A DNA stretch of 50,656 nt from Moritella sp. JT01 (GCF_001574435.1 NZ_LOCN01000002.1:1-50656); one strand, 5' to 3'; numbered from the stretch's first letter, positions 8,906 through 17,029 are shown. Translations and numbers: made by a program. Notes: generated from the sequence alone by a model not told the origin.

Positions 8906-10108
8906 ATGCGCCGAAATATATTACCTATTTTGATGGCTATGGTGGTGTTAAGCCCCCTCGCTATCGATATCTACCTGCCTTCAATGCCAACAATGGCAGC
9001 TGAATTTAAGGTGTCATCAAGTGAAATACAGTCTACGTTAATCTTATTCTTATTTGCTATGGGTATCGGCCAGATATTAATTGGCCCACTGGCAGACCGT
9101 TTTGGTCGCCGTCCTGTCGCTATTGGCGGGGTCATATTGTATTGCTTGAGCAGCCTGCTTGCTGCTGGTGCAGCCGAATTTCACTGGCTACAAATAGCAC
9201 GAGTACTGCAAGGAATAGCAGCGTGTGCGGTATCAATTGTGGTGTTTAGTGCGGTACGTGACAGCTTTGACTCTAAAAAAGGCGCGTATTATTACAGTTA
9301 TTTAAATGGCGTTATTTGTGTGATTCCAGCGCTTGCACCTACCTTAGGCGGCTTATTAGCGCTGCAATTTGGCTGGCGCTCTACCTTTATTTTTATGATG
9401 CTATACGGCTTAATAATATTGCTACTAATTATCAAAAAGTTACCAGAAACACGCCCAGATAATACTGATATGTCCGGACCGTTGTACCACTGGTCTCGCT
9501 TTAAACCGGTATTATACGATGCCCATTTCATGTTTTACGCTATGGCTTGTATGGTAGGCATGGCATCAATCCTAACGTATGTATCCTATGCACCAGACTG
9601 GCTAATTCGTCATTTAGGTATCGAAGAATTAGAGTTTAGCGCATTGTTTGGTCTAAATGCTATCGTCAATATCGCCGCTTGTTTTGCTGCGCCAACGGTG
9701 ATCAAACGTTTCGGTAATCGTCCTACAGTGATCATTGCCTTTATTGCATTATTATTATCCGCGGCACTGCAATTGGCCGTACAACATTGGGGACCAACAG
9801 CTGGTATGGCTGCCGCGTTTGCCTTTATGTTACCAATGATGTTGTTATGTATTGGCTTTGCATTATTGCTTGGTCCAGCAACCAGTATGGCATTAGCTGC
9901 ATTTGGCGAACGCGCAGGTACAGCGGCCGCAATGTTAGGTTGTATCCAAATGAGTGGCGCAGCACTACTCGCAGGGTTAATTCAACAAACAGAACTCACC
10001 GCACCCTATGCCGTGATCGTATTAATGGGTAGTTTATCCACAATATTACTGGCGATAATGCTTATGCCACGTCTCAACCATTGGCATCAAGAACAAGTCC
10101 AACATTAG
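8906..10108 (+). CDS. MFS drug exporter, Bcr/CflA family
   Basis: A 400-residue 12-segment drug:proton antiporter of the DHA1 Bcr/CflA subfamily. Visible are the segment 1 motif SPLAIDIYLPSMP, motif A at about residues 60-70 (GPLADRFGRRPVAIGG) and the antiporter motif C-like stretch ALAPTLGGLLALQFGWRSTFI. I chose the ATG at 8906, preceded by TTGAGA, over an in-frame TTG at 8894. LysR control from the divergent gene is inferred. Substrates in this family include bicyclomycin, chloramphenicol and sulfonamides; the one here is unknown. Confidence 0.9.
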   Translation: MRRNILPILMAMVVLSPLAIDIYLPSMPTMAAEFKVSSSEIQSTLILFLFAMGIGQILIGPLADRFGRRPVAIGGVILYCLSSLLAAGAAEFHWLQIARVLQGIAACAVSIVVFSAVRDSFDSKKGAYYYSYLNGVICVIPALAPTLGGLLALQFGWRSTFIFMMLYGLIILLLIIKKLPETRPDNTDMSGPLYHWSRFKPVLYDAHFMFYAMACMVGMASILTYVSYAPDWLIRHLGIEELEFSALFGLNAIVNIAACFAAPTVIKRFGNRPTVIIAFIALLLSAALQLAVQHWGPTAGMAAAFAFMLPMMLLCIGFALLLGPATSMALAAFGERAGTAAAMLGCIQMSGAALLAGLIQQTELTAPYAVIVLMGSLSTILLAIMLMPRLNHWHQEQVQH

Positions 10109-10115
10109 ATGCCGC

Positions 10116-10154
10116 GATGAACGAGTTCGACTACACTAAAAGAACTCGTTCATC
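10116..10154. repeat. Perfect 13-bp inverted repeat between the exporter and ydcH
   Basis: GATGAACGAGTTC (10116-10128) and GAACTCGTTCATC (10142-10154) are exact inverted copies around a 13-nt loop. It ends 15 bp before the next start codon. No T-tract follows, so a classical terminator is doubtful; an RNA hairpin in the ydcH leader or an operator are alternatives. Confidence 0.7.
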
Positions 10155-10169
10155 ACTAAGGCAATTATA

Positions 10170-10415
10170 ATGCAAAATGAAAAACACCCGCTCAACCATG
10201 AATTTCCTGAACACGCCATTGATATCGCCAAACTAAAAAGCGATGACCCCGAATTTGCCGCCCTAGCCAAAGAATATCACAAACTCGATCATCATATTTA
10301 CGGCCTTGAAGCCAGTGACATTCCCACCACAGATAGCCATTTTATTGAATTGAAAAACCGTCGACTTGCTTTAAAAGACCAGATTTATCAAAAACTAATT
10401 AACGGTGATTTTTAA
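10170..10415 (+). CDS. YdcH-type small protein (DUF465)
   Basis: 81 residues, strongly charged and alpha-helical. It has the DUF465 layout: a short N-terminal helix (EHAIDIAKLKSDDPEFAALAKEYHKLDH) and a second helix (FIELKNRRLALKDQIYQKL). The family is found across proteobacteria as a short coiled-coil protein of unknown function. The gene stands alone between the exporter and btuR. Nothing in the sequence tells its role. Confidence 0.8.
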   Translation: MQNEKHPLNHEFPEHAIDIAKLKSDDPEFAALAKEYHKLDHHIYGLEASDIPTTDSHFIELKNRRLALKDQIYQKLINGDF

Positions 10416-10487
10416 TTTCCCCACTTCCATTTAGTCATAAAAGCCTTACACTGAAGTTAATCGCACAAGGCATGAAAGGAATGCAGA

Positions 10488-11096
10488 ATGACGGAAGAAC
10501 ATAACCAAGATAAACATCAACAGAAAATGCAGAAGATCCAAGATACAGTCGCCAAACGCGTCAATAAAGCCACGGAAGAACGTGGTATTTTGATCGTAAT
10601 GACAGGTAATGGTAAAGGTAAAACCTGTGCAGGTTTTGGTAATGTTATTCGCTGTATAGGCCACGGTTTTAATGCGGGTGTTGTGCAATTTATTAAAGGT
10701 ACATGGGAAGCGGGGGAAGTTAAATTCATCCAGCAAGTACGTCCTGATATGCCTTATCACGCAATGAAAACGGGCTTCACTTGGGATACCCAAGATAAAG
10801 CCGCAGATATCGCCGCAGCAGAAACAGCATGGGTGCATGCTAAAGCCATGTTAGCTAATCCTGATCTTAAAATGGTGCTTTTAGACGAACTGACTTACAT
10901 GCTCAGTTACCAATATTTAGATTTGGAAGAAGTACTCAGCGCTATCCGTAATCGCCCTGTTGATCAAACAGTTATCGTCACTGGCCGTAGTGCCCACAAA
11001 GATTTAGTCGCCATCGCCGACACAGTGAGTGAAGTCAGAGAAGAAAAACACGCCTTTCGCTCAGGTATTAAAGCTCAAATAGGGATCGACTGGTAA
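10488..11096 (+). CDS. btuR: Cob(I)alamin adenosyltransferase
   Basis: 202 residues. Transfers adenosyl from ATP to cob(I)alamin to form adenosylcobalamin, the cofactor of EutBC encoded about 4 kb away. The P-loop TGNGKGKTCAGFG is at about residues 39-51. Conserved blocks follow: VVQFIKGTWEAGEVKF, LLDELTYMLSYQYLDLEEVL, VIVTGRSAHKDLVAIADTVSEV and the C-terminal KHAFRSGIKAQIGIDW, matching CobA/BtuR/CobO. The start has AAAGGA upstream. The stop codon overlaps the yceH start in a TAATG junction, so the two are translationally coupled. Confidence 0.95.
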   Translation: MTEEHNQDKHQQKMQKIQDTVAKRVNKATEERGILIVMTGNGKGKTCAGFGNVIRCIGHGFNAGVVQFIKGTWEAGEVKFIQQVRPDMPYHAMKTGFTWDTQDKAADIAAAETAWVHAKAMLANPDLKMVLLDELTYMLSYQYLDLEEVLSAIRNRPVDQTVIVTGRSAHKDLVAIADTVSEVREEKHAFRSGIKAQIGIDW

Positions 11097-11767
11097 TGGA
11101 TGAACTCTCGCTACATGAAACCCGCGTATTAGGCGCGTTAATTGAAAAAGAACACACCACACCAGATAATTACCCACTATCGTTAAACTCATTAACCTCG
11201 GCCTGTAATCAAAAAAGCAGCCGAGAGCCTGTTCTTTCACTTAGCCAAGATGAAGTACAAAACATTGTTGATGATTTAGTGAAAAAACGTTTAGTCGTAA
11301 ATGATGAGCATGGCGGCAAACGCAGCGCTAAAATTCGCCATCGTTTTGGTAATACCGAGTTCAGTAAAATTCGTTTCAACCCGCAACAGTTAGCGATCCT
11401 TACCTTGCTATTTTTACGTGGGCCACAAACCCCGGGCGAACTAAGAACCCGTTCAGCACGTCAATGCCAGTTTAATGATGTACAAGAAGTTGAAACGACA
11501 CTGGATCAGCTTGTCAATCATGAACAAGGTCCATTTATCGTTAAACTGGCTAGAGAGCCGGGACAAAGTGCTTGTCGTTATGCTCACTTATTCAGTGGTG
11601 AAGTAACCTCGACAGCAGTAGCAGATAGTACAGTACAAACGATGAATCCGCGTTCTGACGAACATGATGCATTATCAACTAGAGTCGATGAACTTGAGCA
11701 AGAAGTGGCAACACTAAAGGCGCAATTAACGGAATTACAAGAAACCGTAGCCGCACTCATAAAATAG
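11096..11767 (+). CDS. yceH: YceH-family protein (DUF480)
   Basis: 223 residues. The N-terminal part is typical of DUF480: LHETRVLGALIEKEHTTPDNYPLSLNSLTSACNQKSSREP, with a tandem winged-helix arrangement continuing through LRTRSARQCQFNDVQEVE. The C-terminal end (about 190-222) is a predicted coiled coil (LSTRVDELEQEVATLKAQLTELQETV). The molecular role is unknown; DNA binding is suggested by the fold. It begins inside the btuR stop codon. Confidence 0.9.
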   Translation: MDELSLHETRVLGALIEKEHTTPDNYPLSLNSLTSACNQKSSREPVLSLSQDEVQNIVDDLVKKRLVVNDEHGGKRSAKIRHRFGNTEFSKIRFNPQQLAILTLLFLRGPQTPGELRTRSARQCQFNDVQEVETTLDQLVNHEQGPFIVKLAREPGQSACRYAHLFSGEVTSTAVADSTVQTMNPRSDEHDALSTRVDELEQEVATLKAQLTELQETVAALIK

Positions 11768-12352
11768 ATTTTTAGATCATAGTAATAACAAAGGGAGTTC
11801 TGAGTTCACAGATTCGAACTTCCAACTTACTCTATTGAAAGACTGTGTAATTTGATCCTAACGAATACCATTCGTCGAAATGTTACCGACTTTTTCGATT
11901 GAAGATAATATACTTGGAATTTACGCGTGCCCGCCTGAACATCATCAATGGAGAATTCATACCATCACTGTTACGGACAGAAATATCGCTTACACCAAAC
12001 CCTTTAAGTTCAAAAGTTGATACAGCACTTACCATGGATGTCGACATCAGCACTGCCGTCATTATTATTGCAGTTTTCATTAATTACCTTACATCTAAGT
12101 TTCAATCTAAATCAGGCATCATAATAAAGTTAAATTTAACGAAAAAATAAACAAGAATGAAATATGTTTATAATTTAATAAAGAACAATAAAAATCAGGC
12201 ATAAGCAACTGTATAATAACAATTAAAAACACCACCAAAAAACTAAAATACATGCTACTTTTCATTTTGGTTATATTTTTATTATAAAAAAACAACGTTT
12301 AAAGACAATTCTTAGTGTGATATGAATTATTTGAGGCTGAAATAATCACATT
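11768..12352. other. A+T-rich interval with at most one small gene
   Basis: This 585-bp stretch is visibly richer in A+T than the flanking core genes. It holds one possible small secreted-protein gene on the minus strand (11883-12080) and a small ACGAAT-ACC-ATTCGT hairpin (11861-11875). ATCAGGCAT occurs twice (12111-12119 and 12194-12202). I see no RNA gene. Confidence 0.5.
11883..12080 (-). CDS. Possible small secreted protein, unrecognised
   Basis: 65 residues with a signal-peptide-like start: MK, a hydrophobic core (TAIIMTAVLMSTSMVSA) and a likely cleavage after VSA near residue 19. A short basic tail of about 45 residues follows. The start has an AAGG ribosome site. It is on the same strand as, and 272 bp after, the ToxR-like regulator. 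The mature part matches nothing I know. It may be a true small gene, a decayed remnant or chance, since an overlapping plus-strand frame of 83 codons is also open. Confidence 0.35.
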   Translation of the reverse strand: MKTAIIMTAVLMSTSMVSAVSTFELKGFGVSDISVRNSDGMNSPLMMFRRARVNSKYIIFNRKSR

Positions 12353-13261
12353 TTAAAAGACTGATGGGATATTGATAGACCCATGACACAAATCGTCACC
12401 TGCAATTGATTCAACTATAGAGCTATAGAGCTCCTCCTCCACGAGTTTGTAATTAATAACATTCAAACTTTCGCTCTTATTGGTTATGATAAAAGCACTC
12501 ATCGCGATGTTATCTTTGTTGTATGGCGAGGAATAAACCCTAATGTAGACCTTATTTATATCACATGAATTTAGGTTTGAACCATCCAGGTCTTTTCTAA
12601 ATTCCCTCCCAACAAGTAATGCATCAAGATCACTAATGTAGATATCAATATTATCCAGTTCATAGTGTTGATAGTTTTTTGTATCCATAAAAGAAGCGTT
12701 ACCCATATTATTCTTTGCTATTAAAAAGATTAATGTCGATATAAACACTATATTAACAACAAGCCAGAACCCTCTTTTGTAGGTCCCCTTAATTGATGGT
12801 AAGCTTATTCTTTTATTATCGTTTAACAACTTACGATTAGCGTTATTCTTTTTATCACTGTCATCAATAACTTCATCTAACTCTTGTGCTTTACCTGACT
12901 CTTCAGCTCCATCTACAATTGACCCATTAAGACTATTTTCAGGTAAAGTAATTACCAATGAGTAGCCTTTTTTACTAATGGTGTTGAGTTTCAACTCATT
13001 AGACTCTAGTTTCTGTATCGTCTTTCTTATATAAGAAATCGTATTCGTTAATGATTGCTCAGAAACAACTGCGCCTTGCCAGCACACTTCGAACAATTCA
13101 TCTCTAGAAATGCATTTATCTTGATTTTTTAATAAATGCATTAACACTCTAAAAGGTAAAGGGCGCATGCTCACTGTAACGCCTGAAATAAGACAAGTGA
13201 TAGCACGCAGCTCTACATCTATAACTATATTCTTTTGGGTCGCTTGCTGTTTATGAGTCAT
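12353..13261 (-). CDS. ToxR-like membrane-anchored transcriptional regulator
   Basis: 302 residues. An OmpR-type winged helix fills about residues 10-105 (DKCISRDELFEVCWQG..VSEQSLTNTISYIRKTIQ..KKGYSLV). A polar linker (106-162) leads to one membrane segment at about 164-182, then a periplasmic domain (183-302) with two cysteines, C233 and C292. Their 59-residue spacing is close to the disulfide-forming pair of Vibrio ToxR. It thus resembles ToxR, CadC or VtrA, which sense periplasmic cues and bind DNA directly from the membrane. The start has AGGA upstream. It is divergent from a small membrane-anchored protein that may be its partner. Confidence 0.85.
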   Translation of the reverse strand: MTHKQQATQKNIVIDVELRAITCLISGVTVSMRPLPFRVLMHLLKNQDKCISRDELFEVCWQGAVVSEQSLTNTISYIRKTIQKLESNELKLNTISKKGYSLVITLPENSLNGSIVDGAEESGKAQELDEVIDDSDKKNNANRKLLNDNKRISLPSIKGTYKRGFWLVVNIVFISTLIFLIAKNNMGNASFMDTKNYQHYELDNIDIYISDLDALLVGREFRKDLDGSNLNSCDINKVYIRVYSSPYNKDNIAMSAFIITNKSESLNVINYKLVEEELYSSIVESIAGDDLCHGSINIPSVF

Positions 13262-13434
13262 TAAAGTCCTACATTAAATTAGATACTTATAGAGCTTCAC
13301 TTCGTAAACATAGCTACGAACAAGCAATAAATTGTATATAATATATTATAACGCAAATTCTTAGTTCATATTCTTAGCTGTTTAAATTTATATTCGACAA
13401 TGGTAAGAAAATTAAATAGTAGAGTGGTGAATAA
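13262..13434. promoter_or_regulatory. Divergent promoter region of the ToxR-like pair
   Basis: 173 bp of very A+T-rich DNA between two divergent starts. It contains TATAAT-like sequences near 13336-13350 and two direct copies of ATTCTTAG (13357-13364 and 13370-13377, 13 bp apart). A third copy lies just past the end of the regulator gene at 12308-12315. These repeats are candidates for regulator binding; this is inference. Confidence 0.4.
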
Positions 13435-13923
13435 ATGCAATCATATTTAGTCAAACTGATCATTATATATGGCATTTTATGTTTTATTTTGCTTGGTAAA
13501 AGTTTGATAACACCAGATTTAGTTTTGGTCGGTAGTCAATGGAAATGTAATTTCCAAAAAATTAGATTCTCAAGTAATGTATACTCAAAATACGAAATGA
13601 TAAATGAATCAATGCTTTATACTTTTAGCTCTAAGACTAGTTTTTATATTAAAGACAGAATGTTGGTCAAGGATAAAAACGGCCTCACAGAAACAGTAGA
13701 GCTACTCTTTGTTGGTGAATATATTCTGGACGGTAATAGTTTGTCGATGGTTTTCAACGACGTTAATTTTCAAAAAAAGCATTCTGATGATGTGATTAAC
13801 AATGATCAATTATTATATAAAGGTTTTTCAATCGATTATAAGATTGAGCGTGAAGGCAATTTCCTTTATCTTTACTCCGCCAATAATAGCGAAGTATTTA
13901 ATCACGTCTGTTCTATACCCTAG
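13435..13923 (+). CDS. Small membrane-anchored periplasmic protein, possible ToxS/VtrC-like partner
   Basis: 162 residues. It has one N-terminal membrane segment (about 5-25, VKLIIIYGILCFILLGKSLI) and a periplasmic part rich in alternating beta-strand patterns. There are two periplasmic cysteines, C38 (WKC) and C159 (HVC), near the two ends of the domain. I do not recognise a named family. Size and layout resemble ToxS and VtrC, the membrane partners that join the periplasmic domains of ToxR-like regulators. Here the gene is divergent rather than downstream. The assignment rests on architecture and context only. Confidence 0.6.
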   Translation: MQSYLVKLIIIYGILCFILLGKSLITPDLVLVGSQWKCNFQKIRFSSNVYSKYEMINESMLYTFSSKTSFYIKDRMLVKDKNGLTETVELLFVGEYILDGNSLSMVFNDVNFQKKHSDDVINNDQLLYKGFSIDYKIEREGNFLYLYSANNSEVFNHVCSIP

Positions 13924-13941
13924 ACAATCACTTTCCGAGTG

Positions 13942-14817
13942 CTAGTTTACTGCCAGCTCTTTCGCTAAATAATCTACTAACATTCGAACTTTCGGTGATA
14001 AATGACGATTTTGTGGATATAACGCCCATACTGCATCGTCCGGTTCACGGTAGTTCGGTAGCAATTCAATGAGTTGACCTTGATTAATGTATTCCTGCAC
14101 ATAATAATCAGGCAGTTGCACGATACCTACGCCTTTTAGCGCCGCATCCACTAATACCGGACCACTATTGCAACTAAAATTACCTTTCACGCGAATATTG
14201 CGGGCTTTGCCTTTTTCCTGAAAACGCCAATAATCCAGTGTCCCTGACAAACAATTATGACGATCTAATTCAGATAAAGTATGCGGCGCACCAAATGCAC
14301 TTAAATACTCAGGCGCAGCACAAACATATTGTTTACGGGTCGCTAATCGTTTACCAATCATGGATGAATCGCCTAACTGACCTAAGCGGATCGCTAAATC
14401 AAAACCTTCATCGATTAAATCAATTTGCTGATTAGATAGTACCAACTGCACTTCTAATTCAGGATATTGCGTCACAAAATCATTCACTAACGGCGCGACA
14501 CTACGCTCACCATAAGTAATCGGTGCCGTGATTTTTAACTTACCTTTGGGTGTGCTTTGTAAATTGGTGATCGCACGTTCTGCATCTGCTAATCCATCCA
14601 TGACCTGACGACAATGTTGATAGTAAATCCCCCCCACCTCTGTCACCGATACTTTGCGTGTCGTACGATAAAATAATTTTGCCGATAAGCGTTCTTCAAG
14701 GGCAGAAACTTGTCGACTGACCTGCGCTGTAGAGATCCCTAAACGCTTTGCCGCCGCGGTAAAACTTTCGGTTTCAGCAACCGCAACAAATTCACTGACA
14801 CCAGACCAATCACTCAT
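13942..14817 (-). CDS. LysR-family transcriptional regulator
   Basis: 291 residues of the common LTTR type. The winged helix-turn-helix is at about residues 5-62 (FVAVAETESFTAAAKRLGISTAQVSRQVSALEERLSAKLFYRTTRKVSVTEVG). A substrate-binding-like domain follows (KLKITAPITYGERSVAPLV...). It is divergent from the DAACS symporter, with 177 bp between starts, and probably controls it, itself or both. The effector is not deducible. Confidence 0.9.
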   Translation of the reverse strand: MSDWSGVSEFVAVAETESFTAAAKRLGISTAQVSRQVSALEERLSAKLFYRTTRKVSVTEVGGIYYQHCRQVMDGLADAERAITNLQSTPKGKLKITAPITYGERSVAPLVNDFVTQYPELEVQLVLSNQQIDLIDEGFDLAIRLGQLGDSSMIGKRLATRKQYVCAAPEYLSAFGAPHTLSELDRHNCLSGTLDYWRFQEKGKARNIRVKGNFSCNSGPVLVDAALKGVGIVQLPDYYVQEYINQGQLIELLPNYREPDDAVWALYPQNRHLSPKVRMLVDYLAKELAVN

Positions 14818-14884
14818 CTATACACTCTCTTATTCTACAGTTAGGTAACAATTATAAGTTATTCCCTGCAATAAACCTACATTA

Positions 14885-14977
14885 TTACTAACCAGTAAAA
14901 GTGATTTGCTTATCAAGCTCATTATCATTATCGAATAACTCCAATATAATCGCGCCTCATTTACTGATATCCAGTAA
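14885..14977. promoter_or_regulatory. Pair of TTACT/AGTAA inverted repeats in the LysR-symporter gap
   Basis: TTACT-AACC-AGTAA (14885-14898) and TTACT-GATATCC-AGTAA (14961-14977) carry the same arms. The second ends 18 bp before the symporter start. Two related dyads in a divergent LysR gap are good candidates for the regulator's recognition and activation sites. Confidence 0.35.
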
Positions 14978-14994
14978 CTCTAACGAGAAAGATT

Positions 14995-16245
14995 ATGTTA
15001 TCCACGATCAAGCGTTCATTGCCGTTGCAATTACTGACTGCCGCTATTTTAGCTTGGTTTTTTGCCTCAATCATGCCAACAGTCGCCAATATTACCGAGC
15101 AAACTTGGTATCAATTGATCTTGTTAGGAAAGACCACCTATATCGGCTTGCTAAAAATGGTCATCGGGTTGGTGGTGATGCTGTCTTTAATGCAAGGCAT
15201 TACCAATATAGGCTCCACCCTAAAATTAAAAACTTTGGGTGTAAGTACACTCATTTTTTATAGCCTGACTTCGATTATCGCCATCAGCTTAGGGCTTGGT
15301 GCAGCACTATTAATGCCAGAATGGCAACCTTTAGTCGAACCTGTCACGGTTGCAGACCACATCAAACTGATTGATCAGGATACCGTAACCGGTTCAAGTA
15401 TTGCCGCAAAATTACTCGCGATGGCGCTGGTCAATCCTTTTGCGGCTTTGGTCAACGGCAACTTATTGGCCATTGTATTATTTTCGTTGTTATTTTCAGT
15501 GTCGCTATTGCGGTCACTGCCACAACAGCATGTGGTATTTGATGTTATCGCGGGCTTAAATAAAGGGTTAAATAAATTAGTCCAAGGCATTATTCGTCTG
15601 GCACCGGTTGCTGTGTTTGCTATCGTATTTGAATTTACCGTTACCGGGAATTCCAGTTTATTTGGTCAGTTAGCATTATTCGCTTTACTGGTATTTTTGT
15701 TGACGTTGATCCACGGTGTTATTGTATTACCAACCTTGGCTAAGATATTTACTGGCATTAAATTCCGCACTTTATTTAAGGCTATATCAGCACCGCTAGC
15801 CATGGCATTTGCGACTTCGTCAAGTACCGCTACGCTACCGTTATCGATGCAAGCCGCAGAAAAAGAGCTCGGAATATCACAAAGTACCAGTAGCTTTGTT
15901 CTACCACTTGGCGCAGTCATGAACATGGATGGCACAGCCCTGTTTGAAGGCGTTGCAGCTATCTTTCTTGCGCAATTATTTGGAATTGATTTAAGTACAA
16001 CTGGCATAGTAATGATTTTTATTATGGCTATGGTGTCGTCTGTCGGCGCACCGGGTATGCCATCGGGATCTATGTCTGGTATGCAGTTGGTCATGCTCGC
16101 CGCTGGTATTCCACTCGAAGGTATTGCGATCTTACTGATTATTGAACGTCCGTTGGATACATTCAGAACCGCAGTGAATGTCGAAGGCGATCTGATTGCC
16201 GCGCTGGTTGTTGATAAGTGGCAGCAGAATAAAAATATAACCTAA
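14995..16245 (+). CDS. Dicarboxylate/amino acid:cation symporter (DAACS family)
   Basis: A 416-residue transporter of the GltP/SstT/DctA superfamily. The serine-rich re-entrant loop motif is ATSSSTATLPLSMQAA (about residue 270), and the segment 7 motif is VMNMDGTALFEGV, which contributes to substrate and sodium binding in GltPh. The second hairpin is also visible (SSVGAPGMPSGSMSGM). Ribosome site GAGAAAG. The substrate is probably an acidic or small neutral amino acid or a dicarboxylate. The LysR gene next door is the likely regulator. Confidence 0.9.
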   Translation: MLSTIKRSLPLQLLTAAILAWFFASIMPTVANITEQTWYQLILLGKTTYIGLLKMVIGLVVMLSLMQGITNIGSTLKLKTLGVSTLIFYSLTSIIAISLGLGAALLMPEWQPLVEPVTVADHIKLIDQDTVTGSSIAAKLLAMALVNPFAALVNGNLLAIVLFSLLFSVSLLRSLPQQHVVFDVIAGLNKGLNKLVQGIIRLAPVAVFAIVFEFTVTGNSSLFGQLALFALLVFLLTLIHGVIVLPTLAKIFTGIKFRTLFKAISAPLAMAFATSSSTATLPLSMQAAEKELGISQSTSSFVLPLGAVMNMDGTALFEGVAAIFLAQLFGIDLSTTGIVMIFIMAMVSSVGAPGMPSGSMSGMQLVMLAAGIPLEGIAILLIIERPLDTFRTAVNVEGDLIAALVVDKWQQNKNIT

Positions 16246-16255
16246 TGGCCTGTAT

Positions 16256-16284
16256 AAGGTAAGAGGAGATAAACCCTCTACCTT
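16256..16284 (+). terminator. Hairpin after the symporter gene
   Basis: AAGGTAAGAGG (16256-16266) pairs with CCTCTACCTT (16275-16284), leaving one bulged A. No strong T-tract follows, so termination here is only possible. Confidence 0.35.
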
Positions 16285-16299
16285 TAACCATTGCATTTC

Positions 16300-16312
16300 A
16301 AGACGATCGGTC
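16300..16312. promoter_or_regulatory. TetR operator candidate before the tetR gene
   Basis: AAGACGATCGGTC lies 13 bp before the TetR start. The same sequence, with one base changed (AAGACGACCGGTC), lies before the Old Yellow Enzyme gene at 17036-17048. Such a shared site suggests autoregulation together with control of the enzyme, as with E. coli NemR and nemA. Confidence 0.65.
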
Positions 16313-16325
16313 ATAGAATAACCAA

Positions 16326-16925
16326 ATGCCAAGACCTAAACAAAACGAACATACCCGCGAAGCCCTGATTGAAGTTGGTATCAAGCATATCTCTCAACAC
16401 GGTTATCACGGTACTGGGATAAAACAGATCCTAGATGAGTTAAAAGTACCGAAAGGGTCCTTTTATAATTATTTTAATAGCAAAGAAGCTTTTGTTGCCG
16501 AGCTAATCGAAGCCGATATGCACGCGCAAGCAAAACAAATGCAACCGCTATTGGATAACGCTAACCTGAATCCAATTGAAAAATTGCGCGCGTTGTTTGA
16601 AAAACAACGTCAAAAATACAGCGAGCAACAGGGTAAACAAGGTTGTTTAGTGGCGAGTGTTGCCAACGACATTGGTAACTCGAGTGAGTTATGCCAACAA
16701 GCGATGCAACGCTCAGTCAAAGCATTAAACACATTATTGTCTGGATTAATCAGCGATGCACAAGCACAGCAATTGATCCGTACCGACTTACCTGCGAAGC
16801 AACTTGCAACTCTGATGTGGACAGCGTGGGAAGGCAGCTTAATCGAAATGAAGATCGCCGGTAATACCGATAATCTCACTCAGATAACTGATTTCATTTT
16901 TGATGACATTTTAAAAGCTAGCTAA
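16326..16925 (+). CDS. TetR-family repressor, NemR/AcrR-like
   Basis: 199 residues. The N-terminal TetR helix-turn-helix is at about residues 10-56 (TREALIEVGIKHISQHGYHGTGIKQILDELKVPKGSFYNYFNSKEAFVAELI). A helical ligand domain follows, with the YSEQQGKQGCLVASVANDIG stretch typical of the group with a conserved cysteine (GCL) seen in NemR/YxaF-like proteins. It sits upstream of an Old Yellow Enzyme gene and shares an operator-like sequence with it, which suggests electrophile-responsive control. The ribosome site is weak. A Rho-independent terminator follows. Confidence 0.88.
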   Translation: MPRPKQNEHTREALIEVGIKHISQHGYHGTGIKQILDELKVPKGSFYNYFNSKEAFVAELIEADMHAQAKQMQPLLDNANLNPIEKLRALFEKQRQKYSEQQGKQGCLVASVANDIGNSSELCQQAMQRSVKALNTLLSGLISDAQAQQLIRTDLPAKQLATLMWTAWEGSLIEMKIAGNTDNLTQITDFIFDDILKAS

Positions 16926-16934
16926 CTTAATAAG

Positions 16935-16989
16935 CAGACAAACAGACAAACAGACAAACAGACAAACAGACAAACAGACAAACAGACAG
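16935..16989. repeat. Octanucleotide tandem repeat, CAGACAAA
   Basis: Six complete copies of CAGACAAA (16935-16982) and a seventh partial copy (16983-16989), in the gap between tetR and the Old Yellow Enzyme gene, just before the terminator stem. Copy number may vary by slipped-strand mispairing and change the spacing or transcript end; no effect is proven. Confidence 0.95.
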
Positions 16990-17025
16990 CGATATTATAA
17001 GTCGAATTGTAATATCGTTTTTTTT
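16990..17025 (+). terminator. Rho-independent terminator of the tetR gene
   Basis: CGATATTA (16990-16997) pairs exactly with TAATATCG (17010-17017), followed by eight T residues (17018-17025). The stem is A+T-rich, but the T-tract is strong. Confidence 0.75.
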
Positions 17026-17029
17026 ACCC

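Noticed and set aside
11795-11830. Minus-strand GTTCGAATC resembling a tRNA T-loop
   Set aside because: The flanking bases do not form the 5-bp T-stem, and no anticodon, D-arm or acceptor stem could be found at the right distances.
11899-12150. 83-codon plus-strand reading frame opposite the small secreted-protein candidate
   Set aside because: No ribosome site or recognisable protein features; the minus-strand frame has both a ribosome site and a signal peptide.
14901-15263. 120-codon frame overlapping the symporter start
   Set aside because: It overlaps the well-supported DAACS gene in another frame and has no family features.
16935-16989. CAGACAAA tract as a CRISPR-like array
   Set aside because: Units are directly adjacent with no spacers, 8 bp long and lacking dyad symmetry; it is a simple tandem repeat.
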